A stretch of 64,000 nt of DNA from Harenicola maris (GTDB lineage: Bacteria; Pseudomonadota; Alphaproteobacteria; Rhodobacterales; Rhodobacteraceae). The stretch lies in the NCBI GenBank assembly GCA_018524345.1, contig JADQAZ010000001.1:186001-250000 (forward strand), in the 5' to 3' direction. The first letter of the stretch is position 1, and each line of letters begins with the position of its first letter. The position numbers were made by a program, and so were the translations under genes. The notes beneath the pieces are model-generated. The model did not search any database. It was not told the origin of the DNA and saw only the letters and a list, made by a program, of their open reading frames with translations. Shown here one piece after another: positions 17,285 to 26,158 of the stretch.

Positions 17285-18706
17285 TTACTCCATCACGTAG
17301 CCGTAGGACCCGGTGAAGTCCTGTTTTGCCACTTCGCCTGCGCCGCCCTGTGTGGGTAGACGTGTCGAGGCGGTTTTGCCTTCCAAGAAGAGCTCGCGCT
17401 CGGTTGGGGGGCGGACGCGATCGGTGGGCAGGGCCAGAGCCTCGCCGCGGGTCGGGCTTACGAGGTGGGCCGAGACGATGATCACGAGTTCGGACTGGTT
17501 ACGGGCGTAGTCGGTGGAGCGGAACAGGGTTCCGAGGACCGGAATGTCGCCAAGCCATGGCACTTTGGAAATCGCATCGGTGAAGTCATCCTGCAGCAGG
17601 CCGGCGATTGCGAAGCTTTCGCCATCGTGCATCTCGACCGTGGTGGAGGTGGAGCGTGTGCGGAAGCCGTTGACGGTAAAGCCCGCATCGGTGAAGCCGA
17701 TGGTGGTGTCGATGCCGGAGACCTCTGCTGTCATGCGCAGGTTGATGTTCTTGCCGATCACGCGGGGCGTGAAGTTGAGCAAGATACCGAAGGGTTTGAA
17801 TTCCACGCTGACGTTGCCGTCGTCGTTGGAGACCGGCACAGGGTATTCACCGCCCGCAAGGAATTCGGCGTTCTGGCCCGACAGGGCCGTCAGGTTGGGT
17901 TCGGCCAAGGTGCGGATGAAGCCCTTTGTTTCCAGAGCCTCGAGCAGCACGGCGAATTCGACCGAGCCTGCGTTCAGGCCGATGGAGAACTGCCCTGTGT
18001 TGCCGGAGTTGGTTGTCACGCCGCCGCCGCCAAAGAGGTTGGACAGGTTGGTGTCATCGGCCAGTGTGCCGGTGCCGCCAAGGATGCCTGTGTTGCCGTT
18101 GTCGGAGATGCCGTTGATGGCCAGCGACGCGGAGAGCGACTTGGACACGGAGCGGTTCATCTCTGCGAAGCGGACCTTGAGCATGACCTGCTGCGATCCG
18201 CCAACGCTCATCAGGTTCGACACACGCTGCGGTGCGTAGCGCTGGGCCAGATCGAGGGCGCGGTCCAGAGCGGCCGCCGAGGAGACCACGCCGGAGAGCA
18301 CGAGGCCGTCATTGGCGGGGCGCACTTCGATGCCCTCATTGGGAAGGATTTCGCGCAGGCGTTCTTTCAGCTCGCTGATGTCGGGGGTCACGCGGACCTC
18401 GACATTGGTGATCAGCGATCCGTCGGGCGCAAGAAGCGTCAGCGTCGTGCGGCCCGGGGCCTTGCCCAGCACATAAATGGTGCGTTCGGACAGGGTGGAA
18501 ATATCTGCGATGCCGGGATTGGCGATGGAAAGCTCGGCAAATGCCTCGTCGCTTTCGACAACAACGGCCCGGTTCATCGGAACGTTCAATTTACTGGAAG
18601 CGGAGCCATTCATGACCCGCAAAGTTTCAGCCATCGCCATTGGCGCGCTGCAAATAGAAAGAGCCAAGCCGACAAGGCCCGCCCTAATAAGCGTCTTAAG
18701 TTTCAT
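17285..18706 (-). CDS. rcpA: Tad pilus outer-membrane secretin RcpA/CpaC
   Basis: 473 residues. A Sec signal peptide (to about residue 26, ending AMA-E), a pilus N-terminal domain with the IYVLGKAPGRTTL block, a BON-like domain, and the C-terminal secretin domain (VSVEFKPFGILLNFTPRV, VPWLGDIPVLGTLFRS). It forms the outer-membrane channel for the Flp pilus. AGGA sits 6 bp before the ATG. In canonical loci cpaB lies directly upstream; here cpaB is 9.6 kb away at 28284-29120, with transport and metal genes between. Confidence 0.94.
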   Translation of the reverse strand: MKLKTLIRAGLVGLALSICSAPMAMAETLRVMNGSASSKLNVPMNRAVVVESDEAFAELSIANPGIADISTLSERTIYVLGKAPGRTTLTLLAPDGSLITNVEVRVTPDISELKERLREILPNEGIEVRPANDGLVLSGVVSSAAALDRALDLAQRYAPQRVSNLMSVGGSQQVMLKVRFAEMNRSVSKSLSASLAINGISDNGNTGILGGTGTLADDTNLSNLFGGGGVTTNSGNTGQFSIGLNAGSVEFAVLLEALETKGFIRTLAEPNLTALSGQNAEFLAGGEYPVPVSNDDGNVSVEFKPFGILLNFTPRVIGKNINLRMTAEVSGIDTTIGFTDAGFTVNGFRTRSTSTTVEMHDGESFAIAGLLQDDFTDAISKVPWLGDIPVLGTLFRSTDYARNQSELVIIVSAHLVSPTRGEALALPTDRVRPPTERELFLEGKTASTRLPTQGGAGEVAKQDFTGSYGYVME

Positions 18707-18976
18707 TGCGATCCTGCCTCTCGATCACGTTTTAAAAAAACGGGGCTTTTGCCCTCATTATGCCGGAGAGTGCGGGGAAATGACTTTTATTGCAATAATC
18801 AACAGGTTGGGGGAGGCGGTGAATGTAGTGCTTGAGCAACAGGCGCTAGCTGTTGCGGCACGCAGTGGCGCGCCCCACCGTATGTTGCGGTTTGGGGGCG
18901 CGGCGGGGTGTGACATTTGAGTTGACGCTTGGGCAACTGGGGGACAGGCGGGGCTTTGGCCGCGGCCCATTGGGTG

Positions 18977-19252
18977 TCAGGCGTCGTCCAGATCGGGAAC
19001 ATTGCCGATACGAAGCAGGAAGGTCGGGGGGCTGACCTCTCCGCTGCCGGCGTCTTCGGTCAGCATATAGGCATCGGCACCGGCGCAGCCCTCGCGGGCG
19101 GCTTCGCGCTCTGCCCGGTTCTCGGCATCGGCGGCGCTGGTGTATTGGAACTGCTTGTCGATCTTGAGGCCGGTCTGCCCGCCCTTGGCGGCGGTTTCGA
19201 CGTAGGTCTGGCAGATGTAGTGGGTTTTGTCCGCTGTGTCGTCGGTTGTCAT
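18977..19252 (-). CDS. Small conserved-looking protein, function unknown
   Basis: 91 residues, acidic and soluble with no signal or membrane segment. It starts MTTDDTADKTHYICQTYVE and contains an Ala/Glu/Arg-rich helix near residues 40-56 and two further cysteines' worth of polar sequence. It stands alone between the secretin promoter region and the MFS gene. Codon use matches the neighbours, which supports a real gene. I recall similar short proteins in Rhodobacteraceae but cannot name a family. Confidence 0.65.
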   Translation of the reverse strand: MTTDDTADKTHYICQTYVETAAKGGQTGLKIDKQFQYTSAADAENRAEREAAREGCAGADAYMLTEDAGSGEVSPPTFLLRIGNVPDLDDA

Positions 19253-19338
19253 TGGGGTTTCGTCCTTGGGGCGCTGCGCGCGTTTTGTCAGGCCCTGTCA
19301 TAGAGCGCGGCGCGGGCCGGTGCCATCTGTTTTGCGCG

Positions 19339-20535
19339 TCAGGGGCCCTTGCCGGTGACGAAAGGGCGGCGGCGCACGCAGAGCCAGAGCAGGCTGCACG
19401 TGGCGCCCACGGCGATGAGCAGGCAGGCGTAGTTGGTGATCAGGTCAGGCGAGAGGGCGGGCACGATCTGCACCGCCGAGGCCCCCATGATCGTGGCGCC
19501 GAACTGGATCAGGCCCGCGGCGGAGCCGATGTCGCGGCTTTGTTGATCCAGCAGCAGGTTTGTTCCCGGCACGCGCACAACTATGACGCAAGTGGTGCAG
19601 GTGGCGGCGATGGCGGCGAAGACGAAGGGCGAGACATGGCCAAAGAGGAGCATGGCCACCCCTGCCAGTGTCATCCCCGTAAAGGCCCCCAGTATGATCG
19701 TGGGGCCAGCAAGGACTCGGCGCAATCTCAGGTAGAGCGAGGGGCCGATGATCGCAAAGAGCGCATTGGCCCCGAAAATCAGCGAGAAGGCCTGTTCCGA
19801 CAGGCCGAAGCCATCGATATAGATGTAGACCGCCGTACCGACGAAGGCCATCAGGCACATGGGCGAGAGCGAGAAGGTGAGCAGCAGGTAGGTAAACCGC
19901 GGGTTGGCCAGCACCACGCCAAGGCGGCCCCATGCGCGGAGCAGCGGCCCCGTTGATTTCTCGGGCAGGGTTTCGCGGAACAGCACCACGAGCAGGCTTG
20001 CCGCGCAGCCGAAGAGGGCGAGCAGCAGGAACAGCGCCTGCCATGAGGCGACGGAGAGCAGGAAGGCCCCCAGAACGGGGGCGGTCATCGGGGCGATGAT
20101 GACCATGGACATGACGAGGGCGAGGGCGCGTTCGCGGGCGGGGCCGTCGAAGATGTCCTTGACGATGGTGGTGCCGATCACCGTGACGCCGCCGCCGGCA
20201 AAGCCCTGCAGGATGCGAAAGGCGATCAGGGCCTCGATGGTTTGCGACAGGGCGCAGAGCAGGCTGGCGGTGATATAGAGGGCGAGCGCGGTGAGCAGGA
20301 TCGGCTTGCGGCCGGTGCGTTCGCTGAGCGGGCCCCAGAACAGCATGGCGATGGCGAAGGCGACCATATGGGCGCCGAGCGTCAGGTTCACCACCGGCGG
20401 GGTGGTGGCGAAGGTCTCTGCCATTTGCGGCAGGGCGGGCAGGTAGAGGTGGATCGAGAGCGGTGGAAAGGTGCCAAGGGCGACCAGCAGGAGCAGGGTG
20501 CCCCTGCGGCCTAGAAGGGGTTGTTCGACGTTCAT
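19339..20535 (-). CDS. MFS multidrug efflux protein, Bcr/CflA subfamily
   Basis: 398 residues with 12 predicted membrane segments, spaced as in the DHA1 group. The A-like motif GPLSERTGRKPILL lies between segments 2 and 3, and LPQMAETFATTP in the first periplasmic loop is usual for Bcr/CflA proteins. It would export small drugs or metabolites by proton antiport. It ends 86 bp from the small protein gene. The next gene on the strand (TctA fusion) ends 13 bp before it starts, so it may be read through from the transporter operon. Confidence 0.88.
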   Translation of the reverse strand: MNVEQPLLGRRGTLLLLVALGTFPPLSIHLYLPALPQMAETFATTPPVVNLTLGAHMVAFAIAMLFWGPLSERTGRKPILLTALALYITASLLCALSQTIEALIAFRILQGFAGGGVTVIGTTIVKDIFDGPARERALALVMSMVIIAPMTAPVLGAFLLSVASWQALFLLLALFGCAASLLVVLFRETLPEKSTGPLLRAWGRLGVVLANPRFTYLLLTFSLSPMCLMAFVGTAVYIYIDGFGLSEQAFSLIFGANALFAIIGPSLYLRLRRVLAGPTIILGAFTGMTLAGVAMLLFGHVSPFVFAAIAATCTTCVIVVRVPGTNLLLDQQSRDIGSAAGLIQFGATIMGASAVQIVPALSPDLITNYACLLIAVGATCSLLWLCVRRRPFVTGKGP

Positions 20536-20548
20536 CCTGCGGGCGGCG

Positions 20549-22585
20549 TTAGAAGATCAGCCAGAGCGGCAGGCCCTCGGGCAGGTAGGCGGGCAGCCAT
20601 TCGGACAGGAGCGAGGGATACCAGACCAGATGCATGACCCTGTCGTAGAAGGCGATCAGGATGCCCCATGCCACGAGGGCATAGCCGATGGCGATATAGG
20701 GCGCGTAATTGCCCCAACGGATCAGGTAGACCGCGACATAGACCGGCAGGGCGATTTTCTGGCCGACCAGCAGGGAGAGCAGCAGGAGCCCCAGCAGGTA
20801 GGCAAAGAACACCGCTGATTTGCGGGCCTGGATTTTCGTCTTGGTCGTGGACCAGAGCGGGCCGAGGCCGCCTGCGGTGGCCAGCTCGCTGCGCAGGCTG
20901 CGGGCGTCGATCAGGCAGGTAAAGAGCGCCATGGCGATGGCGGGCAGGGCGATGGCAAAGGGGAAGCGTGCCGCCGAGGAGGGCCAGCCGAGCGAGGCGA
21001 TGGCGGCATAGGTAAAGAGCGCCGCCAGAGTGATGGAGAAGGGCAGGGAGATGAGCGCGTTACGCTCGTTGCCCTCGCCGGCCTCGGTGTCTTTGTCGGT
21101 CTCGTCCCGTTTGGTTTTGATGATGCCGCGGGCGGCGAGGGCGATGGTGATCAGGCAGAGCAGCCCGAGCAGCACCACGATGGGACGCTCCCAGAGCCAT
21201 GACGGGCCTTGGTGGGCGCGCATGCTGATCTGGAAGGTTTGTTCCATGATGCTGCCGAGGATCAGGGCGAGGACGAGGGGCGGGCGGGGCCAGCCGCCGC
21301 GTTTCATGACATAGCCGATGAAGCCCATGACTATGACGCTGATCCAGTCGCCGATGGAGACGCCCGTCAGCCATGCGCCCATCATCACAAAGGTGATGAC
21401 CGCGGGGATGATGAGTTGGCCGGGGATAAAGGCGATGCGGGCCACCGGTTTGCACCAGACCATCAAGAGGCCCGCGCCGATGATATTGGCGATGGCGATT
21501 GTCCAGACGAGGGAGAAGGTGACATCCAGTTTGGTGGTGAGCATTTCGGGGCCGGGCTGGATGCCCTGAATGATCAGAGCGCCCAGAAGGATCGCCGCGC
21601 CGAGGCTTCCGGGGATGCCGAAGGCGACGGTGGGGATAAGGGAGCCGCCTTTGACGGCGTTATTGGCGGCCTCGGGCGCGATGACGCCGCGGATATCGCC
21701 GGTGCCGAATTTGCTTTTGTCCTTGGCGGTCTGGACGGCGTGGCCATAGGCGATCCAGTCGACGATGGAGCTTCCTAGTCCCGGCAGGATGCCGACATAG
21801 GTGCCGATCAGGCTGCAGCGCAGGGTCAGGCCCCAGTGGCGGAAGGCGTCTTTGACGCCCTCGAAGAGGTCGCCCTTTTGCGAGTCGCTTTTGATGGTTT
21901 GGGAGATCGAGCTGTTCTTGGCCGCCAGTTCGATCAGTTCGGGGATGGCGAAGAGGCCGAGGATCACGGGCAGCAGCGGCAGCCCGTCGAGCAGGTAGTC
22001 AAAGCCGAAGTAAAAGCGCGGCACCGGCATGGTTTGCCCGTAGCCGACGCAGGCCATCAAAAGGCCAAGGCAGGCCATGAGCAGCCCCTTGACCACAACC
22101 CGCCCTGTCAGCGAGCCGACCATGGTCAGGCCGAGGACGCCGAGCATGAACAATTCGGCCTTGGAGAAGGCCAGAATGATCGGCAGCACGAGGGGCAGGG
22201 AAACGGCAAGGATCAGCGCGCCGAAGACGCCGCCGAAGGCAGAGACCGTGAAGGCGGCGCCAAAGGCGCGTTCAGCGTGGCCTTGTTTGGCAAGGGGGTG
22301 GCCGTCGAGCACCGTGGCCTGCGAGGCCGCTGTGCCGGGAATGCCGAGGAGGACCGAGGCGATGGTATCGCTGGTCGAGGTGACGGAGAACATGCCAAGC
22401 AGCAGGGCGATGGCGGGGATCGTCTCCATATCGAAGGTAAAGGGCAGCAGGATCACGAGGCCGATCACCCCGCCAAGGCCGGGCACCGCGCCCAGAATGA
22501 TGCCCATCATCACCCCGAGGAGCAGGTAGCCCGGGGTTGGCCAGGCAAAGACATGCAGGAAACCTTGGACGAAAGCGTCTAACAT
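20549..22585 (-). CDS. Tripartite tricarboxylate transporter membrane protein, TctA-TctB fusion
   Basis: 678 residues, whereas TctA alone is about 500. Residues 1-500 are TctA with the signature AVPGLGGVIGLVILLPF near the N-terminus and LGIPGTAASQATVLDGHPLA. After a charged linker (about 490-508, Lys/Asp/Glu-rich), residues 509-678 contain four to five membrane segments matching TctB in size and topology. The large and small membrane subunits of this secondary uptake system are therefore one polypeptide. The TctC binding protein is encoded 87 bp upstream. The likely substrate is a carboxylate, not determined. Confidence 0.87.
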   Translation of the reverse strand: MLDAFVQGFLHVFAWPTPGYLLLGVMMGIILGAVPGLGGVIGLVILLPFTFDMETIPAIALLLGMFSVTSTSDTIASVLLGIPGTAASQATVLDGHPLAKQGHAERAFGAAFTVSAFGGVFGALILAVSLPLVLPIILAFSKAELFMLGVLGLTMVGSLTGRVVVKGLLMACLGLLMACVGYGQTMPVPRFYFGFDYLLDGLPLLPVILGLFAIPELIELAAKNSSISQTIKSDSQKGDLFEGVKDAFRHWGLTLRCSLIGTYVGILPGLGSSIVDWIAYGHAVQTAKDKSKFGTGDIRGVIAPEAANNAVKGGSLIPTVAFGIPGSLGAAILLGALIIQGIQPGPEMLTTKLDVTFSLVWTIAIANIIGAGLLMVWCKPVARIAFIPGQLIIPAVITFVMMGAWLTGVSIGDWISVIVMGFIGYVMKRGGWPRPPLVLALILGSIMEQTFQISMRAHQGPSWLWERPIVVLLGLLCLITIALAARGIIKTKRDETDKDTEAGEGNERNALISLPFSITLAALFTYAAIASLGWPSSAARFPFAIALPAIAMALFTCLIDARSLRSELATAGGLGPLWSTTKTKIQARKSAVFFAYLLGLLLLSLLVGQKIALPVYVAVYLIRWGNYAPYIAIGYALVAWGILIAFYDRVMHLVWYPSLLSEWLPAYLPEGLPLWLIF

Positions 22586-22672
22586 TCTGACCTCATTGAA
22601 ACGGGGGGATGGGGGCGGGCGAGGGGCGCGGCGGTATCTTGCGCGCGCCCCCTGCCTTGGGGTTTTGGGGCG

Positions 22673-23776
22673 TTAGTAGCCGCCCGATTGCTTGGCCAGA
22701 CGGTCCTTCCAGAACTGTGCGATTGCGGGGTCTGTATTGGCAAGCTCTGCGAGGATCCCCTCGGCGATGTCGAAGCCGATATGGCCGTAGGGGACATGTT
22801 CGACCTTGAGGGTCTCGGCCACGGTTTCGGGGTCATTCACCGCCTTGGCGTAGGCTTCGCGCAGGATGGCGGTGGCCTCCGGGTCCATTTCCGGCGGGCC
22901 GACGACGATCCAGCTTGCGGTGCCCTGCATGCGTTCGGCAAAGTCGAAGGCCTCATAGAGAGGGCCGGAAGGCTCGGTGCCGAGGGCCTGTTTGTAGAAG
23001 TCGCGGAACAGGGGCACACCGGGGTAGCCGGGATCGGGAGCGAGGGTGCCGTCCGATTGCAGCACGCCGAACTGGAACAGGCCGGTGCCTTCGCCCTCGT
23101 CGATCAGACGGGGGGTCAGGTGTTTAAGCCAGTGGATAGAGCCCGCGCCGGAGATATTGGTTTCGTTCTGGACCATGGAGGTCGTCAGATCGGCGCTGCC
23201 GTTATAGCCGGGGACATAGACATGCTCCATTCCCAGCAGGTCGAAGGCCGCGGTGGCGAGCACGTCGATGGAGTGCAGCGGGGTGCGGCCGGTGTATTTC
23301 AGCGGCTGGTCGATGGTTTTGATGTCTTCGGGTTTGTGAATGCCGCCCGGCGCGATGTCGTGGCGCACGCCCGCCATAAAGCCCGGGGCGAGGACGCCCG
23401 CGATAAAGGTGCTGTCGGAGTAGTTGAAGCGCACGCCTTCGCGTTCTGTGACCTGCGCCATGACCTGAAACGGGTTGAAGCCGATGGTCAGCCCGTCGGG
23501 TTTGGCCCGTTCGTAGATGTAGTTTTGCGCCAGAAGCGTGCCGCCGCCGGGCATGTTCTTGATGATGACGTTTGGCTCGCCGGGGATGTGTTTGCCGAGG
23601 TGCCTTGCGATGATGCGGGCGGCGCTGTCGGTGCCGCCGCCGGCCTCGAAGCCGACGATGATTTCGATGGTTTTGCCTTCGTAGAAATCATCGGCCTGTG
23701 CGGTGCCGGTGAAGGTGGTGGCAAAGGATAGGGCGGCGGTGCATAGGATGGCGCCGGTTTTGGAGCGTAGAGTCAT
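22673..23776 (-). CDS. Tripartite tricarboxylate transporter periplasmic binding protein (TctC/Bug family)
   Basis: About 367 residues, slightly longer than typical TctC. A signal peptide ending near AQA-D is followed by the family blocks GKTIEIIVGFEAGGGTDSAA, NMPGGGTLLAQNYIY and the C-terminal EILAEL... helices. It captures an organic acid in the periplasm for the TctA-TctB fusion encoded downstream. The ATG at 23776 is preceded by GGAGGAGG. An upstream in-frame start gives 30 Arg/Gly-rich residues before the signal and was rejected. Confidence 0.9.
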   Translation of the reverse strand: MTLRSKTGAILCTAALSFATTFTGTAQADDFYEGKTIEIIVGFEAGGGTDSAARIIARHLGKHIPGEPNVIIKNMPGGGTLLAQNYIYERAKPDGLTIGFNPFQVMAQVTEREGVRFNYSDSTFIAGVLAPGFMAGVRHDIAPGGIHKPEDIKTIDQPLKYTGRTPLHSIDVLATAAFDLLGMEHVYVPGYNGSADLTTSMVQNETNISGAGSIHWLKHLTPRLIDEGEGTGLFQFGVLQSDGTLAPDPGYPGVPLFRDFYKQALGTEPSGPLYEAFDFAERMQGTASWIVVGPPEMDPEATAILREAYAKAVNDPETVAETLKVEHVPYGHIGFDIAEGILAELANTDPAIAQFWKDRLAKQSGGY

Positions 23777-23989
23777 TGGGTTCCTCCTCCCGTGGTTACG
23801 TCTGACGCCAGTGCCTTGCGGTCCGCGGATCGGCAGGGGGCCTGCCTGTCCGTTGTGTGGTGGCATTGGGCCTTGGCTTTGGCGTCTCTCCTCGGTTCAG
23901 CATTGACCAACAGATTGCGTAACATCAAATGATAAAAAATGCCGTTTCCATAACTTTGTGGCCCTTTCTGGGTTTGTGCCCTTGGGCGT

Positions 23990-24892
23990 TTACGCACCGG
24001 GAAGGGTTTTGAGGTGGTCGATGAAGGTGCTGACCAGTTCGGTCAGCTCGTCGCTTTTGCGGTGGAAGGCGGTGAGGGAGCGGCGGGCGCTGGGGACCTT
24101 TTGCGGCAGGACCACGAGATTGCCTGAGGTGATCTCTGGCCCCAGCAGGAATTTGGAGTGCATCGTCAGATAGCTGCCATGGCGCATGAGGGGGACGATG
24201 GCGGTGGCGGCGATGGTTTCGACGACGATTTCCACCTTGGACAGGCCGAAATGGGCGAAGACGGCCTCGGCCTGTTGGCGCAAAGCGGTGTCGGCTGTGG
24301 GCAGCATCCAAGGGTATTTCTGCAAATCCTCTGTTTCCCAATCGGTGCTTTTGGCCAGTGGGTGATCGGCGCCGCAGATGATCGACAGCTCGTCCTCCAG
24401 CAGGAGGGTGGTTTCGATGCCGTCGGCCTGTTTTTCAAAGGCGAGGGCACCGATGAAAAGGTCAATCGAGCCTTGGCGGAGCATGGTTGTGAGATCGCGC
24501 ATATGGTGGACCTCAAAGCGCAGGCCGACCTTGGGGCGCTCTGCCAGAAAGGAGGCGATGGCCTCTGGCACGAAATACATCGAGGGCAGGGCGGTGGAGC
24601 CGACGATGAGGTGGCCGCGGTCGTGTTGGTGCCATGCCTGCACATCGGCCTCGGCCCGTTCCAGCGAGGCGAGGATGTTCTTGCCATGGACGTAGAGCTG
24701 TTCGCCGAGCTTGGTCGGGGTGGCGCCATCGCGGCCGCGGTTGAGGAGTTTGCCGTTCACCTCGGCCTCTAGAAAGCGGATCGAGCGGCTGAGCGCGGGC
24801 TGGGTGACATAGAGGACCTGCGCAGCGCGGGAGAGGGAGCCCTGTTCGATGATGACGACGAGGTGGAGCAGCTGGTGCGTCATATGTTGCAT
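23990..24892 (-). CDS. LysR-family transcriptional regulator
   Basis: 300 residues. The N-terminal winged helix-turn-helix (VVIIEQGSLSRAAQVLYVTQ, PALSRSIRFLE) is followed by the two-lobe effector domain. AAGGA precedes the ATG by 8 bp. It is divergent from two cupin genes, 89 bp apart, and upstream of the TctC-TctA genes on its own strand. Control of one or both groups in response to an organic acid is likely from the arrangement. Confidence 0.92.
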   Translation of the reverse strand: MQHMTHQLLHLVVIIEQGSLSRAAQVLYVTQPALSRSIRFLEAEVNGKLLNRGRDGATPTKLGEQLYVHGKNILASLERAEADVQAWHQHDRGHLIVGSTALPSMYFVPEAIASFLAERPKVGLRFEVHHMRDLTTMLRQGSIDLFIGALAFEKQADGIETTLLLEDELSIICGADHPLAKSTDWETEDLQKYPWMLPTADTALRQQAEAVFAHFGLSKVEIVVETIAATAIVPLMRHGSYLTMHSKFLLGPEITSGNLVVLPQKVPSARRSLTAFHRKSDELTELVSTFIDHLKTLPGA

Positions 24893-24981
24893 GACTTTTC
24901 CTTATGGAAGGTGCATTTTATATCACTTGACCGCTTGAGCCGCCGCCTGTCAATACATGGGGCGACCAAACAAACGAAAGT
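24893..24981. promoter_or_regulatory. Divergent LysR-cupin control region
   Basis: 89 bp between the LysR start and the first cupin. It contains the A/T-rich stretch at about 24913-24924 (TTTTATATCA). LysR proteins usually bind such shared promoters. No clear T-N11-A palindrome was singled out. Confidence 0.45.
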
Positions 24982-25413
24982 ATGTTCCAGATGGCCACAA
25001 TTGTTAGATTTGCCGATTTGCTTGTGAACACATTAGCAGAGCCGCCATGCGAAATTTTCTATGGAATCAACGCCAAAACCGTGCCGAACGCGAGCCTTGT
25101 GATGGGCTATACGCGCTCTGGCCCCAATATGCGCAACCAGCGCCATTTCCACCCCAATGCGGGGGCGGCGCAGTATAAGATCAAGGGCAGCGACAAGCTT
25201 TTCTCTGGCCCCGATCACGACATTACCGAGGTGCCGTCGCGTGGCGATGGCTATATCTATATTCCCAAGGGGGAGATCCACGGGGCGATCGGCATGGGGG
25301 AGTCTATCGAGCTTGTCTTCTGCTATCCCGGTGTTGCCTCTCTCGAGGAGGCGGGGATTGTCTACATGGAGCCCCGTTGGCAGGCCCCCGCAGATAGCGA
25401 GGCCACAGCATGA
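24982..25413 (+). CDS. Cupin-domain protein with histidine metal-binding motif
   Basis: 143 residues, one cupin fold. QRHFHPNAGAAQYKIKG holds the first cupin motif (H-x-H plus downstream residues), and PKGEIHGAIGMG the second with a His. These give a plausible metal site for a small-molecule dioxygenase, isomerase or binding role. The second cupin gene overlaps by 4 bp (ATGA), so the two products probably work together. An ATG at 24991 could be the real start. No specific enzyme was recognised. Confidence 0.82.
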   Translation: MFQMATIVRFADLLVNTLAEPPCEIFYGINAKTVPNASLVMGYTRSGPNMRNQRHFHPNAGAAQYKIKGSDKLFSGPDHDITEVPSRGDGYIYIPKGEIHGAIGMGESIELVFCYPGVASLEEAGIVYMEPRWQAPADSEATA

Positions 25414-25802
25414 TCCAGTTTAATATCGAACCCGTCCAAAACCCCGACCTGTTGCAGCCTGCGCGCGCGGAGATTGGCGTTTCGCGCGATTTGTGGCCCG
25501 AGACCGGCGGCATGATGGGGCGGTTTTTCCTTGCGCCTGCCATGCGCTCGCGGCGGCAGTATCTGGTTAATGCGGACCTTGCCCTGTTCATCGTTGAGGG
25601 GCAGGGGGCGCTGGAGACCGGCCCTGCCTTTGCGGTGGAGAAGGATACCTTCGAGAGCAAGGATTTCATCTTTATCGAGCGCGGCGAGGTGTTCAGCATC
25701 GAGAACACGGGCGGCGCGGAGTGTTCGATGGTCTTTACACTGGTTGGGGTCGAGGACCTGAGCGAGTTGAACCAGATGTTTGTTGAGGGGCCTTTGTCCT
25801 AA
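25410..25802 (+). CDS. Second cupin-like protein, metal site apparently lost
   Basis: 130 residues, translationally coupled to the preceding cupin through ATGA. It has a cupin-like succession of short beta strands (RQYLVNADLALFIVEGQG, IFIERGEVFSIEN) but lacks the histidines expected in both motifs. It may be a non-catalytic partner of the first cupin. The pair is divergent from the LysR regulator and near the tricarboxylate-type transporter, so a role in use of the imported acid is possible. A strong terminator follows. Confidence 0.78.
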   Translation: MIQFNIEPVQNPDLLQPARAEIGVSRDLWPETGGMMGRFFLAPAMRSRRQYLVNADLALFIVEGQGALETGPAFAVEKDTFESKDFIFIERGEVFSIENTGGAECSMVFTLVGVEDLSELNQMFVEGPLS

Positions 25803-25843
25803 AGGGTTCGGCCCCCCCCCTGCGAGAGGTAATCTCCCACCTT

Positions 25844-25870
25844 GGCCCGCCGGTTTGGCGGGCCTTTTTT
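25844..25870 (+). terminator. Intrinsic terminator after the cupin pair
   Basis: Arms GGCCCGCC (25844-25851) and GGCGGGCC (25857-25864) around GGTTT, then TTTTTT. It ends the cupin transcript and separates it from the convergent DUF6525 gene. Confidence 0.88.
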
Positions 25871-25873
25871 GTG

Positions 25874-26158
25874 TCAGGCGTGCAGGTCTTCCCTTGGGAT
25901 GTGGAACCTGTCGCGCAGGAGCATTTTCTGCTCGATGCGGGTCAGGTGGGTTTTGGCGGCCTCGGCATCGCCCTGCGCGGCGCGTAGGGAGTTTTGCCAG
26001 GCCCGCAGGGCCGAGCGGGGCGACCATGGCAGGGCCGCGTGCATGAGCCATGCGCGCAGCTCGACTGGCAGCTGGTCATAGGCCGCCATCGGATCGCCCT
26101 TGCGTGCCCGCCGTTTCAGGGTGGTGCGGGTGTTGGCCTGCCTCTGCGCGATCCCCAT
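25874..26158 (-). CDS. DUF6525-type small protein
   Basis: About 94 residues, basic at the N-terminus (RTTLKRRARKGDPM), with the core YDQLPVELRAWLMHAALPWS that I associate with DUF6525. The ATG overlaps the stop of the CobW-type gene (TAATG), so the two are coupled. Its function is unknown. Coupling to a zinc chaperone and ZinT points to a role in zinc limitation. It ends close to the terminator at 25844-25870. Confidence 0.75.
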   Translation of the reverse strand: MGIAQRQANTRTTLKRRARKGDPMAAYDQLPVELRAWLMHAALPWSPRSALRAWQNSLRAAQGDAEAAKTHLTRIEQKMLLRDRFHIPREDLHA

